This document shows, in pieces, positions 43,004-51,387 of a DNA stretch of 64,000 nucleotides. This DNA comes from Rhodanobacter sp. B05 (GTDB lineage Bacteria; Pseudomonadota; Gammaproteobacteria; Xanthomonadales; Rhodanobacteraceae). How positions within the stretch are numbered: the first letter of the stretch is position 1; each line of letters opens with the position of its first letter. Made by a program: the position numbers and the translations under genes. The DNA is taken from assembly GCF_002001085.1 (NCBI RefSeq), contig NZ_MUNU01000011.1, forward strand, positions 58,348-122,347. The letters are read 5' to 3'. The notes beneath the pieces are model-generated. The model did not search any database. It saw only the letters and a program-made list of their open reading frames with translations, and had not been told where the DNA came from.

Positions 43004-44569
43004 TCAGTGCGGCAGTGGCCGCCAGCGGGTTTCGTACAGATCGAAGCGCCGATCCTTCAGGTTTTGCACCGCTCCGGCATTGCGTGCGCGGGCCAGCCCC
43101 TCCAGCCGCAGGTCGGCGAACAGCACGGTCTCGATGTTCGGCGTGGAATCGGCGGCGATGCCGTCGCGGGCGAAGCCGAAATCACTGGGGGTGAGGATGC
43201 AGCTCTGGCCGTACTGGATATCGAAGTTGTTGACGCCGGGCAGGTTGCCGACGTTGCCGGACAACACCACGTAGCACTGGTTCTCGATCGCGCGCGCCTG
43301 CGAGCAGTAGCGCACGCGCAGGTAACCCTCGCGCACGTCGGTGCAGAACGGCACGAACAGGATCAGCGCGCCCTGGTCGGTGAGATGCCGTGCCACTTCG
43401 GGAAACTCCGCGTCGTAGCAGATCATCACGCCGATCGGACCGCAGTCGGTCAGCACGGTCGCCGCGCTGTCGCCGCCGCTGATGTTCCACACGTTGCGTT
43501 CGCTCGGCGTCGGGTGCAGCTTCTCGCGCTCGTGGAGCGAGCCGTCGCGCAGGCACACGTAGCAAACATTGTGGATGTCGCCATTGGCCTGCTCGGTCGG
43601 GTGCGTGCCGGCGACGATGTTGATGTTGTAGTGCACTGCCAGCCGGCTGAAGAGCTCCTTCACCTGTGGCGTGTACTGGCTCAGCTTGCGGATCGATTCG
43701 ACCGGCGACAGCTCGGTGTTCTCGATCGACAGCAACTGCAGCGTGATCAGCTCGGGGAAGGTGACGAAATCGGCGCTGTAGTCGGCGGCGATGTCGGTGA
43801 AGTATTCGACCTGGGTGGCGAACTCCTCGAACGAGGTGATCCGGCGTTGCTGGTATTGCACCGAGGCCACCCGCACCGAGTCGGGCAGCAGCCGCGCCGA
43901 AGTGATCGGCGGGATGTCCGGCTGGTCGAGCAACTGCGGATTGCGCCAGACCAGGTGCGCCGCGTAGCCGAGCGATTCGTGATCGGATGGCACGTACGCG
44001 CGCAGCAGGCCGATCACTTCGAAGTCATTGGACAGCTGAAAGCTCAGCGTGAGGTCGCGCCGCTTGCCTTCCATCACCGCCTGCACGTATCCCTCGGCGC
44101 TGCCATAGCGCGCGAGGTTCCTGGCCAGGCCCGGGATGCGCCCGCCGAACACGATGCCGCGCAGCTTGAGATCCATGCACAAACGCTTGCGCGCCTGGTA
44201 CAACCGCTGGCCGATGCGCATGCCGCGATAGTCCGGATGCACCACCACTTCCATGCCGTACAGCCAATTGCCGTCCGGCTTGTGCCGCGAGCCCATGCCG
44301 CCGCCGGTGATCTGCATCCAGGTATGCGGGGCGAGCGCGGTAGCTTCGTCGATGCGGAACGTGGCGCAGTAGCCGACGATCCGGCCCTCGTACTCGACCA
44401 CGAACTGGCCTTCCGGGAAGTGGGTCTGCTGGGACAGCAGCATCTCCGCCGAGTGGCCCCACTCGGGACCGTAGATTCGCCCGGTGAGTTCGACCAGTTG
44501 CGGTACATCGGTGGGGGTCGCCTGGCGCACCTGCAGGCGCGGGGCGTTTTCGGTGGTTTTTTTGGCCAT
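43004..44569 (-). CDS. GNAT acetyltransferase / carbon-nitrogen hydrolase fusion
   Basis: This 521-residue protein joins an N-terminal GNAT domain (about 10-200: VRQATPTDVPQLVELTGRIYGPEW, VVHPDYRGMRIGQRLYQARK with the acetyl-CoA loop) to a C-terminal nitrilase-superfamily domain (about 225-500). The nitrilase triad is visible: Glu in DFVTFPELITLQ, Lys in LHEREKLHPTPSER and Cys in GVMICYDAEFPEV. Such fusions are known in databases, with substrate unknown. Position between hutI/clcA and the divergent hutF (90 bp away) hints at amide nitrogen or N-acyl amino acid metabolism, but nothing in the sequence shows it. Confidence 0.9.
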   Translation of the reverse strand: MAKKTTENAPRLQVRQATPTDVPQLVELTGRIYGPEWGHSAEMLLSQQTHFPEGQFVVEYEGRIVGYCATFRIDEATALAPHTWMQITGGGMGSRHKPDGNWLYGMEVVVHPDYRGMRIGQRLYQARKRLCMDLKLRGIVFGGRIPGLARNLARYGSAEGYVQAVMEGKRRDLTLSFQLSNDFEVIGLLRAYVPSDHESLGYAAHLVWRNPQLLDQPDIPPITSARLLPDSVRVASVQYQQRRITSFEEFATQVEYFTDIAADYSADFVTFPELITLQLLSIENTELSPVESIRKLSQYTPQVKELFSRLAVHYNINIVAGTHPTEQANGDIHNVCYVCLRDGSLHEREKLHPTPSERNVWNISGGDSAATVLTDCGPIGVMICYDAEFPEVARHLTDQGALILFVPFCTDVREGYLRVRYCSQARAIENQCYVVLSGNVGNLPGVNNFDIQYGQSCILTPSDFGFARDGIAADSTPNIETVLFADLRLEGLARARNAGAVQNLKDRRFDLYETRWRPLPH

Positions 44570-44658
44570 GCAAACATTATGCATAGTCGGCCTTGCGGCT
44601 GGGTGAAGACACGCGCGGGCGGTTACACTGCAGCGATATCCGCATCGGAGCCTGCGTC

Positions 44659-46095
44659 ATGACTGAGCCCAGCCACGGTACCCGCTACAAGGCCGGCCGG
44701 CTGTGGTGCGTCGATGGCTGGAAGCCCGACGCGACATTTGGCGTGAGCGCCGCTGGCGACCTGCTCGATGATGCCGCTGGCGTGACCGAGCCGATCGGGC
44801 AATGGGTCCTGCCCGGCATGCCGAACCTGCACTCGCACGCGTTCCAGCGCGCGATGGCCGGACTGGCCGAGCGCCGTGGACATGCTCGTGCGATCGTCCC
44901 TGATCGCGAAGATCAAAAAGCGGCCAGCCCTGGTCGCACTCCTCAGAAAAACGACGACAATTTCTGGAGCTGGCGCGAAACCATGTACGGCTTCGCCGCC
45001 ACGATCGGGCCGGACGAACTCAAGGCGATCGCGGCCCAGCTCTATGTCGAGATGCTCAAGGCCGGCTACACCCAGGTCTGCGAATTCCATTACCTGCATC
45101 ATCGGCCCGATGGCACGCCGTATGCGCCGCTCGAGGCGATGTCGCTGGCCCTGATCGAGGCGGCACGCGAGGCCGGCATCGCGCTCACCCTGTTGCCGGT
45201 GCTCTACATGAGCGGCGGTTTCGACGGGCGCGCGCTGGCCGAGCGGCAGCGGCGTTTCGGCCATGAGGTGGACGTCTATCTGCGCCTGCTTGAAACACTG
45301 CAGGCACACGCAGGCACCGACCTGCGCGTCGGCATCGCGCTGCATTCGCTGCGCGCCGTGCCGGAGCGCGCCATGCGCGAAGTGCTGGCCAGTCCGCTGG
45401 CGTCCGCCTGTCCGATCCACATCCATATCGCCGAACAGATCGGCGAGGTGCAGGATTGCCTCGCCACGCGCGGCGCGCGACCGGTGGAATGGTTGTTCGA
45501 TCACGCGGACGTGGATGCGCGCTGGTGCCTGGTGCACGCCACCCATCTGACCGAAGCCGAGACCGTGCAGGTCGCCCGCAGCGGTGCGGTGGCCGGGTTG
45601 TGTCCGACCACCGAGGCGAACCTCGGTGACGGCCTGTTTCCGCTGGCGGCTTATCTGGATGCCGGCGGAGCGCTCGGCATCGGGTCGGATTCGCACATCT
45701 CGATTTCGCCGGTGGAGGAACTGCGCTGGCTCGAATACGGCCAGCGCCTGCAGTCGCGCCATCGCAACATCGCGGCGCGGCATCCGGGCGAAAGCGTCGG
45801 CGAATCCCTGTGGCGTGCGGCGCTCGCTGGCGGTGCGCAGGCATCGGGCCTGTCGATCGGTGCGCTGCGCGCCGGTGCGCGCGCCGACCTGATCGTGCTG
45901 GATGAGACTTCGCCGTTGCTAGCCGCACGCAACGAAACGTCGATGCTGGACAGTTGGCTGTTCGCCGGCAACACGCCGCTGGTGCGCGACGTGATGTGCG
46001 GCGGCCATTGGGTGGTGCGCGATTTCCGGCATCGCGACGAGCAACGCATCGCCGCGCGCTATCGGGCAGTGGTCGAAAAGCTGGCAGCGGCCTGA
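44659..46095 (+). CDS. hutF: Formimidoylglutamate deiminase HutF, with a suspected inserted block
   Basis: This 478-residue amidohydrolase converts N-formimidoyl-L-glutamate to N-formyl-L-glutamate and ammonia, in the five-step histidine pathway. Metal motifs are HSH (H58, H60) in MPNLHSHAFQRAMAGLAE, IHIHIAEQ, LVHATHLTEAE and GIGSDSHISISPVEELR. GGAG precedes ATG 44659. Residues about 74-97 (GHARAIVPDREDQKAASPGR...) look foreign: family members go almost directly from MAGLAE to a NDxFWxWRExMY block. They account for about 25 residues of extra length as I recall the family (about 453). Confidence 0.93.
   Translation: MTEPSHGTRYKAGRLWCVDGWKPDATFGVSAAGDLLDDAAGVTEPIGQWVLPGMPNLHSHAFQRAMAGLAERRGHARAIVPDREDQKAASPGRTPQKNDDNFWSWRETMYGFAATIGPDELKAIAAQLYVEMLKAGYTQVCEFHYLHHRPDGTPYAPLEAMSLALIEAAREAGIALTLLPVLYMSGGFDGRALAERQRRFGHEVDVYLRLLETLQAHAGTDLRVGIALHSLRAVPERAMREVLASPLASACPIHIHIAEQIGEVQDCLATRGARPVEWLFDHADVDARWCLVHATHLTEAETVQVARSGAVAGLCPTTEANLGDGLFPLAAYLDAGGALGIGSDSHISISPVEELRWLEYGQRLQSRHRNIAARHPGESVGESLWRAALAGGAQASGLSIGALRAGARADLIVLDETSPLLAARNETSMLDSWLFAGNTPLVRDVMCGGHWVVRDFRHRDEQRIAARYRAVVEKLAAA
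44878..44949. repeat. Suspected in-frame palindromic insertion within hutF
   Basis: This 72-bp block holds two hairpins: GCGATC (44890-44895) with GATCGC (44902-44907), and GCGGCCAG (44920-44927) with CTGGTCGC (44930-44937). It encodes the extra residues noted in HutF and keeps the frame. Edges are estimated from the protein. It is not the GTAG-type REP found in ccmH. Confidence 0.5.
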
Positions 46096-46200
46096 TCCCG
46101 GACTCCGTTCGCTGAACACCCGCCATCACGCGGCGGTACCCGCGTCATCGTCCCGGCGTCCGGATCGTTCATGGCAACACGTCCATCATCGGAGTGTGCC

Positions 46201-46362
46201 ATGCGTCGTCTGGTCCGTTATCTGCTGGTTACCGCGTTGTTGCTGGCCGGCGCGGCGTCGCTGAGTGGCTGCATCGTGCTTTCGCCGCGCGGCCGCGTCT
46301 GGGTGCCTGGTTACTGGGGCCCGCCACACGTCTGGGTGGGTGGTCATTGGCGCTATCGTTGA
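46201..46362 (+). CDS. Small YXWX-repeat lipoprotein
   Basis: This 53-residue protein has a signal peptide with lipobox LSGC (residues 21-24) and a mature part of aromatic repeats: RVWVPGYWGPPHVWVGGHWRYR. Such short WXPGYW/GGHW lipoproteins are widespread in proteobacteria with unknown role, probably in the envelope. ATG 46201 is the more likely start; a frame from 46171 is open. It is a single gene after hutF, about 105 bp downstream. Confidence 0.75.
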   Translation: MRRLVRYLLVTALLLAGAASLSGCIVLSPRGRVWVPGYWGPPHVWVGGHWRYR

Positions 46363-46461
46363 CGCACGCCGGTTGCCGCGCAGCCTTGTGCCGGTGCCGC
46401 GAGCGCCTGCGCGCACGCGCGTCAGTCAGGATGCCTGCATGGTTTCGGCCCGTCGGCGCCG

Positions 46462-47364
46462 TCAGCCGGCCGTCATGCCAAGTCGGCCGACACAGTGCAG
46501 GCCGGGGCTGAATTCGAGATCGGCAGGCAGTACCGTTTTCGGATTCGGCAACGGCTCGGGCAGTGCAAGGCGATCGTGGTTGGCCGCGGCCGATGCGTGC
46601 GGAGCCGACAACGCCAGCTGGCCGCGTGCACGCAGCAGCATCTCCTGCAGATCGTCGGGTTCGTCGAGCGCAGGCGTCCCGCGCAGGTTCTGTTCGAGCG
46701 TGAAGTCGGCGTCCTTGATGGCATCGCCGGTTGCCGGCGGCTTTCCGCCCGAGCGCCGGTAGTCCTCCAGGCATTCGGTGGCGAGCGCCTGCAGGTCGAT
46801 CGCGGGAAACGGCGTGTGCTGCAGCGCGCGGGTGATCACGGGCAGACGCAGTTCGTGCGCAGGCGCGGTCGTCGCCTCGTCGAAGCCGCGATAGACCAGT
46901 TCGCTGCAGACCACCTGGTCCGGATCGTTCCTGATCACCAGGTCAAGCGCCATGCGCAGCACCCGTCGAAGGTCGCGGCCGCCGGGGAGCTTGTTGCGAA
47001 CGGCGCAGGTGACACCGAGCACCAGCAGCGAAGTCATCGGGTAGGGTCGACCGAGATAGACCATCGATGCGGCGCGCAACGCTGCCAGCAGTGGATCGTG
47101 ATCGGCAGCGTTCAGCCGTGACGGGCGGTAGACGTCGATCCAGTCGAAGGCCGCCACCATCTGCACGCGCTGCGCCAGTGGCGCCAGTCGCACGCCGACG
47201 GTGGCCGCTTCGATCAGCTGCAAATCGTCGTACACCATCGCCGCATGGCTGTACTGGCTGTCGCCAACCCAGGCGATCAGCCTGGACAATTCGCCCTTGC
47301 CCATGTGCAGCAGGACATCGCCGGGCTGCAGGTCGGTCGGGGCCAGCACAGGCATCGTACTCAT
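46462..47364 (-). CDS. YiiX-like permuted papain-fold hydrolase
   Basis: This 300-residue protein has the permuted NlpC/P60 (YiiX/YebB-type) layout: LQPGDVLLHMGKG, then the catalytic-type His in SQYSHAAMVYDDLQLIEA, and later the Cys in DPDQVVCSELVYRGFDEA. This family includes amidases and peptidases acting on lipids or peptide crosslinks; its target is unknown. There is no signal peptide. The C-terminal 90 residues have no recognised domain. It lies 12 bp from the diguanylate cyclase gene upstream on the same strand, so the two may be co-transcribed. Confidence 0.8.
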   Translation of the reverse strand: MSTMPVLAPTDLQPGDVLLHMGKGELSRLIAWVGDSQYSHAAMVYDDLQLIEAATVGVRLAPLAQRVQMVAAFDWIDVYRPSRLNAADHDPLLAALRAASMVYLGRPYPMTSLLVLGVTCAVRNKLPGGRDLRRVLRMALDLVIRNDPDQVVCSELVYRGFDEATTAPAHELRLPVITRALQHTPFPAIDLQALATECLEDYRRSGGKPPATGDAIKDADFTLEQNLRGTPALDEPDDLQEMLLRARGQLALSAPHASAAANHDRLALPEPLPNPKTVLPADLEFSPGLHCVGRLGMTAG

Positions 47365-47376
47365 CGGTATTCCGTG

Positions 47377-49092
47377 TCAGTTGCCGACGATCGCCGCCAG
47401 CGAGGGGTGGATGAAAACCCGGTTCCGTCCCGCGGCCTTCGCCTTGTACAGCGCGGCATCCGCGCGTTCCAGCAGGGCATCGGCGGTATCGCGCGGATCG
47501 AGCAGTCCGGCCACCCCGACGCTTGCGGTCAGCTGTATCGGGTGACCGTTGGCCTGCAGGTGCTGCGCCTGGATCCGCACCCGGATGCGCTCGCCGATCA
47601 GGTGTGCGTTCTCGCGGGTTGCGCCTGGCAGGCCGATGATGAATTCCTCGCCGCCCAGGCGACCCAGCCAGTCGCCGGTGCGCAGCTCATGGCTGGCAGA
47701 CGCGACGACCGCCTGCAGGCAGCGGTCGCCCACGGCGTGACCATGCGCATCGTTGACCGACTTGAAATGGTCGACATCCAGGAACAGCAGGGCCAATGGC
47801 TGATCGCTTCGATGTGCTTCGGCCACCGCGATGTCGAGCTGGTGCAACACGGCACGTCGGCTGAGCGCGCCGGTGAGAGGATCGTGGCGCGCAAGGTGGT
47901 CCGCGATGTCCCGCTCGCGTCGTACATGCATGGTCTGGTCGGCCAGTCCCAGCGTCACCACCAGGCTGGCAAATGCCATGGTCAGCGGGAAGCCATATTC
48001 GATCCATGCCGGCTGGTGCCAGCCGGCCAGCAACTGCACCACACGGAAGATCGTGAACGCCACCTGTGGCATCCACGCCACGATGAAGAAACGGGCCTGC
48101 CGGTTGCCCTGGAAAAGCGCGAGCGCCACCGTGGCGATGGCCCACATCGACGCGACCAGGATCAACAGGTTGAGAACCGTGAGCGCCACGGGCTCGAAGC
48201 GACCCAGCGGCAGCAGGAACAGCGGCACCGCCGCCAGCTGCGGCCAGCGCATCCAGCCGAATAGCCGTGCGGCGCGGGGCGTGCTTCGGCGCAAGTCGCA
48301 GAATTCGATGATGAAGGAGATCGACAACGCGGCGCTGATCAGCGCAAAGGGCCAGTTTCCCCGTGTCCCCAGCAACGCGAACAGCCAGCCGCCGGGCAGT
48401 TCGTAGAGCTCGCCGTTGATCAGCATGCTGTAGATCAGCTGGGTACCGACATAACCTATGAAATACAGGAACAGGCGATCCCGCAGGACCAGCCACAGGC
48501 TGAAGCCGACCAGCACCATGGCCGCCTGGATGCTGGCGAACAGGGTGACCAGGCGCACATGGTCGAGATCGGCCGCTTGGTAAGCCGGCAGCTCGGTCAG
48601 CTGCGCCGTCGTGTGCTTGCCGTAGTCGTCCTGCCCAAGCCGCACATAGATCGGCTGGCCGGCACCGATGCCTGCTGGCAGCACCTCGGCCAGCGCATGG
48701 CGTGAGAACCGTGCCTGCCGATCCACCTTGAGCAGCCACAACAGATGCGGTTGATAGGTGGGCGGCGCATAGACCCACACGCGCGCGCTCAGCGAGTCGC
48801 GGAAACTGAGCACCAGTGGCTGCGTACCCGACCAGTTCGAGTCCAGTTCCAGCCGGTACCAGAGATCATGCCTGCTTGAGGTCTGCAGCATCGACCCCGG
48901 GACCGGCTGGAAGGATTTTTCCAGTGAGCCGCTCGTGATGGCTGTCGCGTCTGGCGATTGCGGCATGTCGACCAGGCGGGCCACGCGCAGGCCGGGCACG
49001 GCATCGCCGACCGTCGACTGTGCCAGCGCCACCAGCGCGAACAGCGCGAGCCAGAGGCCGGCAATGAAACCGATGACGGGTGTGCGCTTCAC
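47377..49092 (-). CDS. Membrane diguanylate cyclase with 7TMR-DISM sensor
   Basis: This protein of about 571 residues has a signal-like N-terminus, a periplasmic beta-sandwich (7TMR-DISMED2-like: LWYRLELDSNWSGTQPLVLSF, YVRLGQDDYGKHTT), seven TM segments (about 190-385) and a GGDEF domain. The active site is GGEEF in WLGRLGGEEFIIGL. RTGD five residues before it is an RxxD inhibitory site, so product feedback is likely. It makes cyclic di-GMP in response to an unknown envelope signal. The GTG at 49092 is chosen because it precedes the signal segment; an upstream in-frame ATG exists. Confidence 0.88.
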   Translation of the reverse strand: MKRTPVIGFIAGLWLALFALVALAQSTVGDAVPGLRVARLVDMPQSPDATAITSGSLEKSFQPVPGSMLQTSSRHDLWYRLELDSNWSGTQPLVLSFRDSLSARVWVYAPPTYQPHLLWLLKVDRQARFSRHALAEVLPAGIGAGQPIYVRLGQDDYGKHTTAQLTELPAYQAADLDHVRLVTLFASIQAAMVLVGFSLWLVLRDRLFLYFIGYVGTQLIYSMLINGELYELPGGWLFALLGTRGNWPFALISAALSISFIIEFCDLRRSTPRAARLFGWMRWPQLAAVPLFLLPLGRFEPVALTVLNLLILVASMWAIATVALALFQGNRQARFFIVAWMPQVAFTIFRVVQLLAGWHQPAWIEYGFPLTMAFASLVVTLGLADQTMHVRRERDIADHLARHDPLTGALSRRAVLHQLDIAVAEAHRSDQPLALLFLDVDHFKSVNDAHGHAVGDRCLQAVVASASHELRTGDWLGRLGGEEFIIGLPGATRENAHLIGERIRVRIQAQHLQANGHPIQLTASVGVAGLLDPRDTADALLERADAALYKAKAAGRNRVFIHPSLAAIVGN

Positions 49093-49323
49093 GAGTATCC
49101 CCAACCTGCGATGCTGGCAGGCATCGTCCATTTCGTCCTTGCGGTCGCGACCATCACATCGCACCGGTGCTACATAGTTGAGGAGTATCGTCTTCTTGTC
49201 CAGCGGACAGCTGCGCCGCGGCCTGCGCCCGGGAAAAGGCCGCGTGCCATGCCGTGGGGCGCAGCCCATCGGTGCGTGCCGGCTGCCTTGGCATGATGGC
49301 CGGGATTCATTTGATGCCAGCCC

Positions 49324-49403
49324 ATGACCATCGGCGACATCCCCGCCATCCACCGCGGCACGCCGGCGTTCCGGCGCACCAAGCTCGCGCTGTTCGAAGG
49401 CCG
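49324..49403 (+). pseudogene. Fragment duplicating the start of the MFS gene at 50047
   Basis: From the ATG at 49324 the frame encodes MTIGDIPAIHRGTPAFRRTK and LALFE, close to residues 10-26 of the MFS protein (TIHHGTPAFRRTNLALFA). The DNA of 49348-49396 is nearly identical to 50073-50121. After that similarity stops. The frame stays open into the next gene, so this could be an N-terminal extension of that product, but a separate start with its own ribosome-binding site exists at 49555. I take it as a duplicated remnant. Confidence 0.6.
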
Positions 49404-49554
49404 TTGCGGATCGTGGCATGACTGCTGGCACATGCAGGTGCATGGGCGGCGGCGTATCTCCCGTATGCCGGGCCACGGCAAGCTGGTCGCCTGCATTGGC
49501 CCGCCGAAACCGAGGAAACGATTCATCCGCTCTTGCCTAATAGAGGTATCGCCC

Positions 49555-50004
49555 GTGACGAACACCCGCACCTCCACCCTGACCGCAGTCCTCTACGGCG
49601 GCTTCGTCGCCGGCACGATCGATATCGGTTCCGCGGCGGCGATCAACGGCATCAGTCCGCTGATCATCCTGCGTGCGATTGCCAGCGGCCTGCTGGGCAA
49701 GGCCGCGTTCCAGGGTGGCCTGCCGGTTTCGCTGCTGGGGCTTGGACTGCAGTGGGCGATGTCGCTGCTGATCGCGGCGATCTTCGTGTTCGCCGCCGGA
49801 CAGCTGGCGTGGCTCAAGCGACACTGGGTGAGCGCCGGCGTGCTGTATGGCGTGGTGGTGTTCGGGGTCATGGAGTACGTGGTCGTGCCGCTGTCCGCGG
49901 CATGGCCGAAGCCGCATTTCACCACGCAGGCGTTTATCGAAAACCTGCTGGCGATGCTGCTGTTCGGACTGATCGTGGCGTTTTTCGCGCGCCGGGCTCG
50001 CTGA
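49555..50004 (+). CDS. Four-TM membrane protein (YagU-like)
   Basis: This 149-residue protein has about four TM segments (TAVLYGGFVAGTIDIGSAAA, SLLGLGLQWAMSLLIAAIFVFA, WVSAGVLYGVVVFGVMEYVVV, FIENLLAMLLFGLIVAFFA). It resembles YagU/DUF1440 inner-membrane proteins as I recall them; the function is unknown. The start GTG at 49555 follows AGAGG. The frame is open upstream to 49324 through an MFS gene fragment. The MFS gene begins 42 bp downstream. Confidence 0.7.
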   Translation: MTNTRTSTLTAVLYGGFVAGTIDIGSAAAINGISPLIILRAIASGLLGKAAFQGGLPVSLLGLGLQWAMSLLIAAIFVFAAGQLAWLKRHWVSAGVLYGVVVFGVMEYVVVPLSAAWPKPHFTTQAFIENLLAMLLFGLIVAFFARRAR

Positions 50005-50046
50005 GCAGCGAGGCCATCTGCACGATGCGGCGACTACACTGTCCCG

Positions 50047-51297
50047 ATGGACAGCACCGACACGACATCGACGATCCACCACGGCACGCCGGCGTTCCGT
50101 CGCACCAACCTGGCGCTGTTCGCCGCCGGCTTCGCCACGTTCGGCCTGCTGTATTGCGTGCAGCCGTTGATGCCCGAGTTCAGCCACGACTACGGCGTGA
50201 GCGCGGCGGTCAGTGCGCTGTCGCTGTCGTTGACTACCGGCGTGCTGGCCTTTGCGATGCTGTTCGCCGGCGCGCTGTCGGATGCGTGCGGCCGCAAGTC
50301 GGTGATGGTGTGGTCGCTGCTGTCCTCGGCGGTGCTGGTGCTGGTGAGTGCCGCGATGCCGAACTGGCCGGCCCTGCTGGCAGTGCGCACCCTGCTCGGC
50401 CTGACCCTGAGCGGATTGCCGGCGGTGGCGATGACCTACCTGGGCGAGGAGATGCATGTCGAGTCGATCGGCCTGGGCATGGGCCTGTACATCAGCGGCA
50501 GTGCGGTGGGCGGCATGGGTGGCCGCTTGATCACCGGCGTGCTGACGGATTTCTTCGGCTGGCGTGTCGGTGTACTGGTGGTGGGCACGATCGGTGTGCT
50601 GGCCGGGCTGATCTTCTGGCGTGCGCTGCCGCCGTCGCGGCATTTCGTGGCGCAGCCGCTGCGCTGGCGCGTGGTGCTGGGTCGTTTCACCGGCATGTTC
50701 CATGACCGCGGCCTGCCGTGGCTGTTCGTCGAGGGTTTCCTGCTGCTCGGCGCGTTCGTCACCGTCTACAACTATCTCGGCTATCGCCTGCTGGCGCCGC
50801 CGTACAACCTGAGCCAGGCGGTGGTCGGATTGATCTTCGGCATCTATCTGGTCGGCACGTTCAGCTCGGCGTGGATGGGCCACCTGGCCGGCCAGCTCGG
50901 TCGACGCAAGGTGCTGTGGACGGCATTCGCACTGATGCTGGCGGGTGTGGCGCTGACCATGACCACGCCGTTGCCGCTGGTGATGCTGGGCATCGTGGCG
51001 GTGACGTTCGGATTCTTCGGCGGCCACTCCATCGTCAGCAGCTGGGTCGGCCGGCGCGCCGGCGCATCGAAGGCGCAGGCGTCGTCGGTCTATCTGTTCT
51101 GCTACTACATGGGATCCAGCATCGCCGGCGCGAGCGGCGGCCTGTTCTACGCCGCGCACGGCTGGAACGGCGTGGCGCTGTTCGTCGGTGCGCTGGTGCT
51201 GGCCGGGCTGCTCATCGCGCTGTGGCTGTTCCGCCTGCCGCCGCTGGTGAACGTGGCGACGCCACCCACCCCGATGAGCAGGGGTGCGATGCCGTAG
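50047..51297 (+). CDS. MFS exporter (YnfM/AraJ-like)
   Basis: This 416-residue protein has 12 predicted TM segments. The MFS motif A appears as FAGALSDACGRKSVMVWSLL, and a second half-repeat GHLAGQLGRRKVLWTAF. The amphipathic start (RRTNLALFAAGFATFGLLYCVQPLMPEFSHDYG) is typical of YnfM-type DHA1 exporters. Its substrate is unknown. Part of its first exon-like 50 bp is duplicated 725 bp upstream. It is followed by an inverted-repeat element. Confidence 0.9.
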   Translation: MDSTDTTSTIHHGTPAFRRTNLALFAAGFATFGLLYCVQPLMPEFSHDYGVSAAVSALSLSLTTGVLAFAMLFAGALSDACGRKSVMVWSLLSSAVLVLVSAAMPNWPALLAVRTLLGLTLSGLPAVAMTYLGEEMHVESIGLGMGLYISGSAVGGMGGRLITGVLTDFFGWRVGVLVVGTIGVLAGLIFWRALPPSRHFVAQPLRWRVVLGRFTGMFHDRGLPWLFVEGFLLLGAFVTVYNYLGYRLLAPPYNLSQAVVGLIFGIYLVGTFSSAWMGHLAGQLGRRKVLWTAFALMLAGVALTMTTPLPLVMLGIVAVTFGFFGGHSIVSSWVGRRAGASKAQASSVYLFCYYMGSSIAGASGGLFYAAHGWNGVALFVGALVLAGLLIALWLFRLPPLVNVATPPTPMSRGAMP

Positions 51298-51300
51298 GAG

Positions 51301-51387
51301 CCGGGATTCGGGAATGGGGATTCGGGATTCGGAAGAACCGAAGCTCGCGAGATGCCGCTCTCCCGAATCCCGAATCTCAAATCCCGG
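51301..51387. repeat. GGGATTCGGGA-type inverted repeat between MFS and NPP genes
   Basis: The left arm (51301-51332) repeats GGGATTCGGGA with variations. The right arm (51361-51387) is its imperfect inverse (TCCCGAATCCCGAATC ... ATCCCGG). The right arm overlaps the last codons and stop of the NPP gene (TGA at 51377-51379). The GTAGGAG at 51294-51300 just before the left arm looks like a REP head. This may act as a terminator-like hairpin between the converging genes. Confidence 0.7.

Noticed and set aside
46129..46146. ACGCGG/CCGCGT hairpin after hutF
   Set aside because: Short stem, long loop and no T-run; not a convincing terminator.
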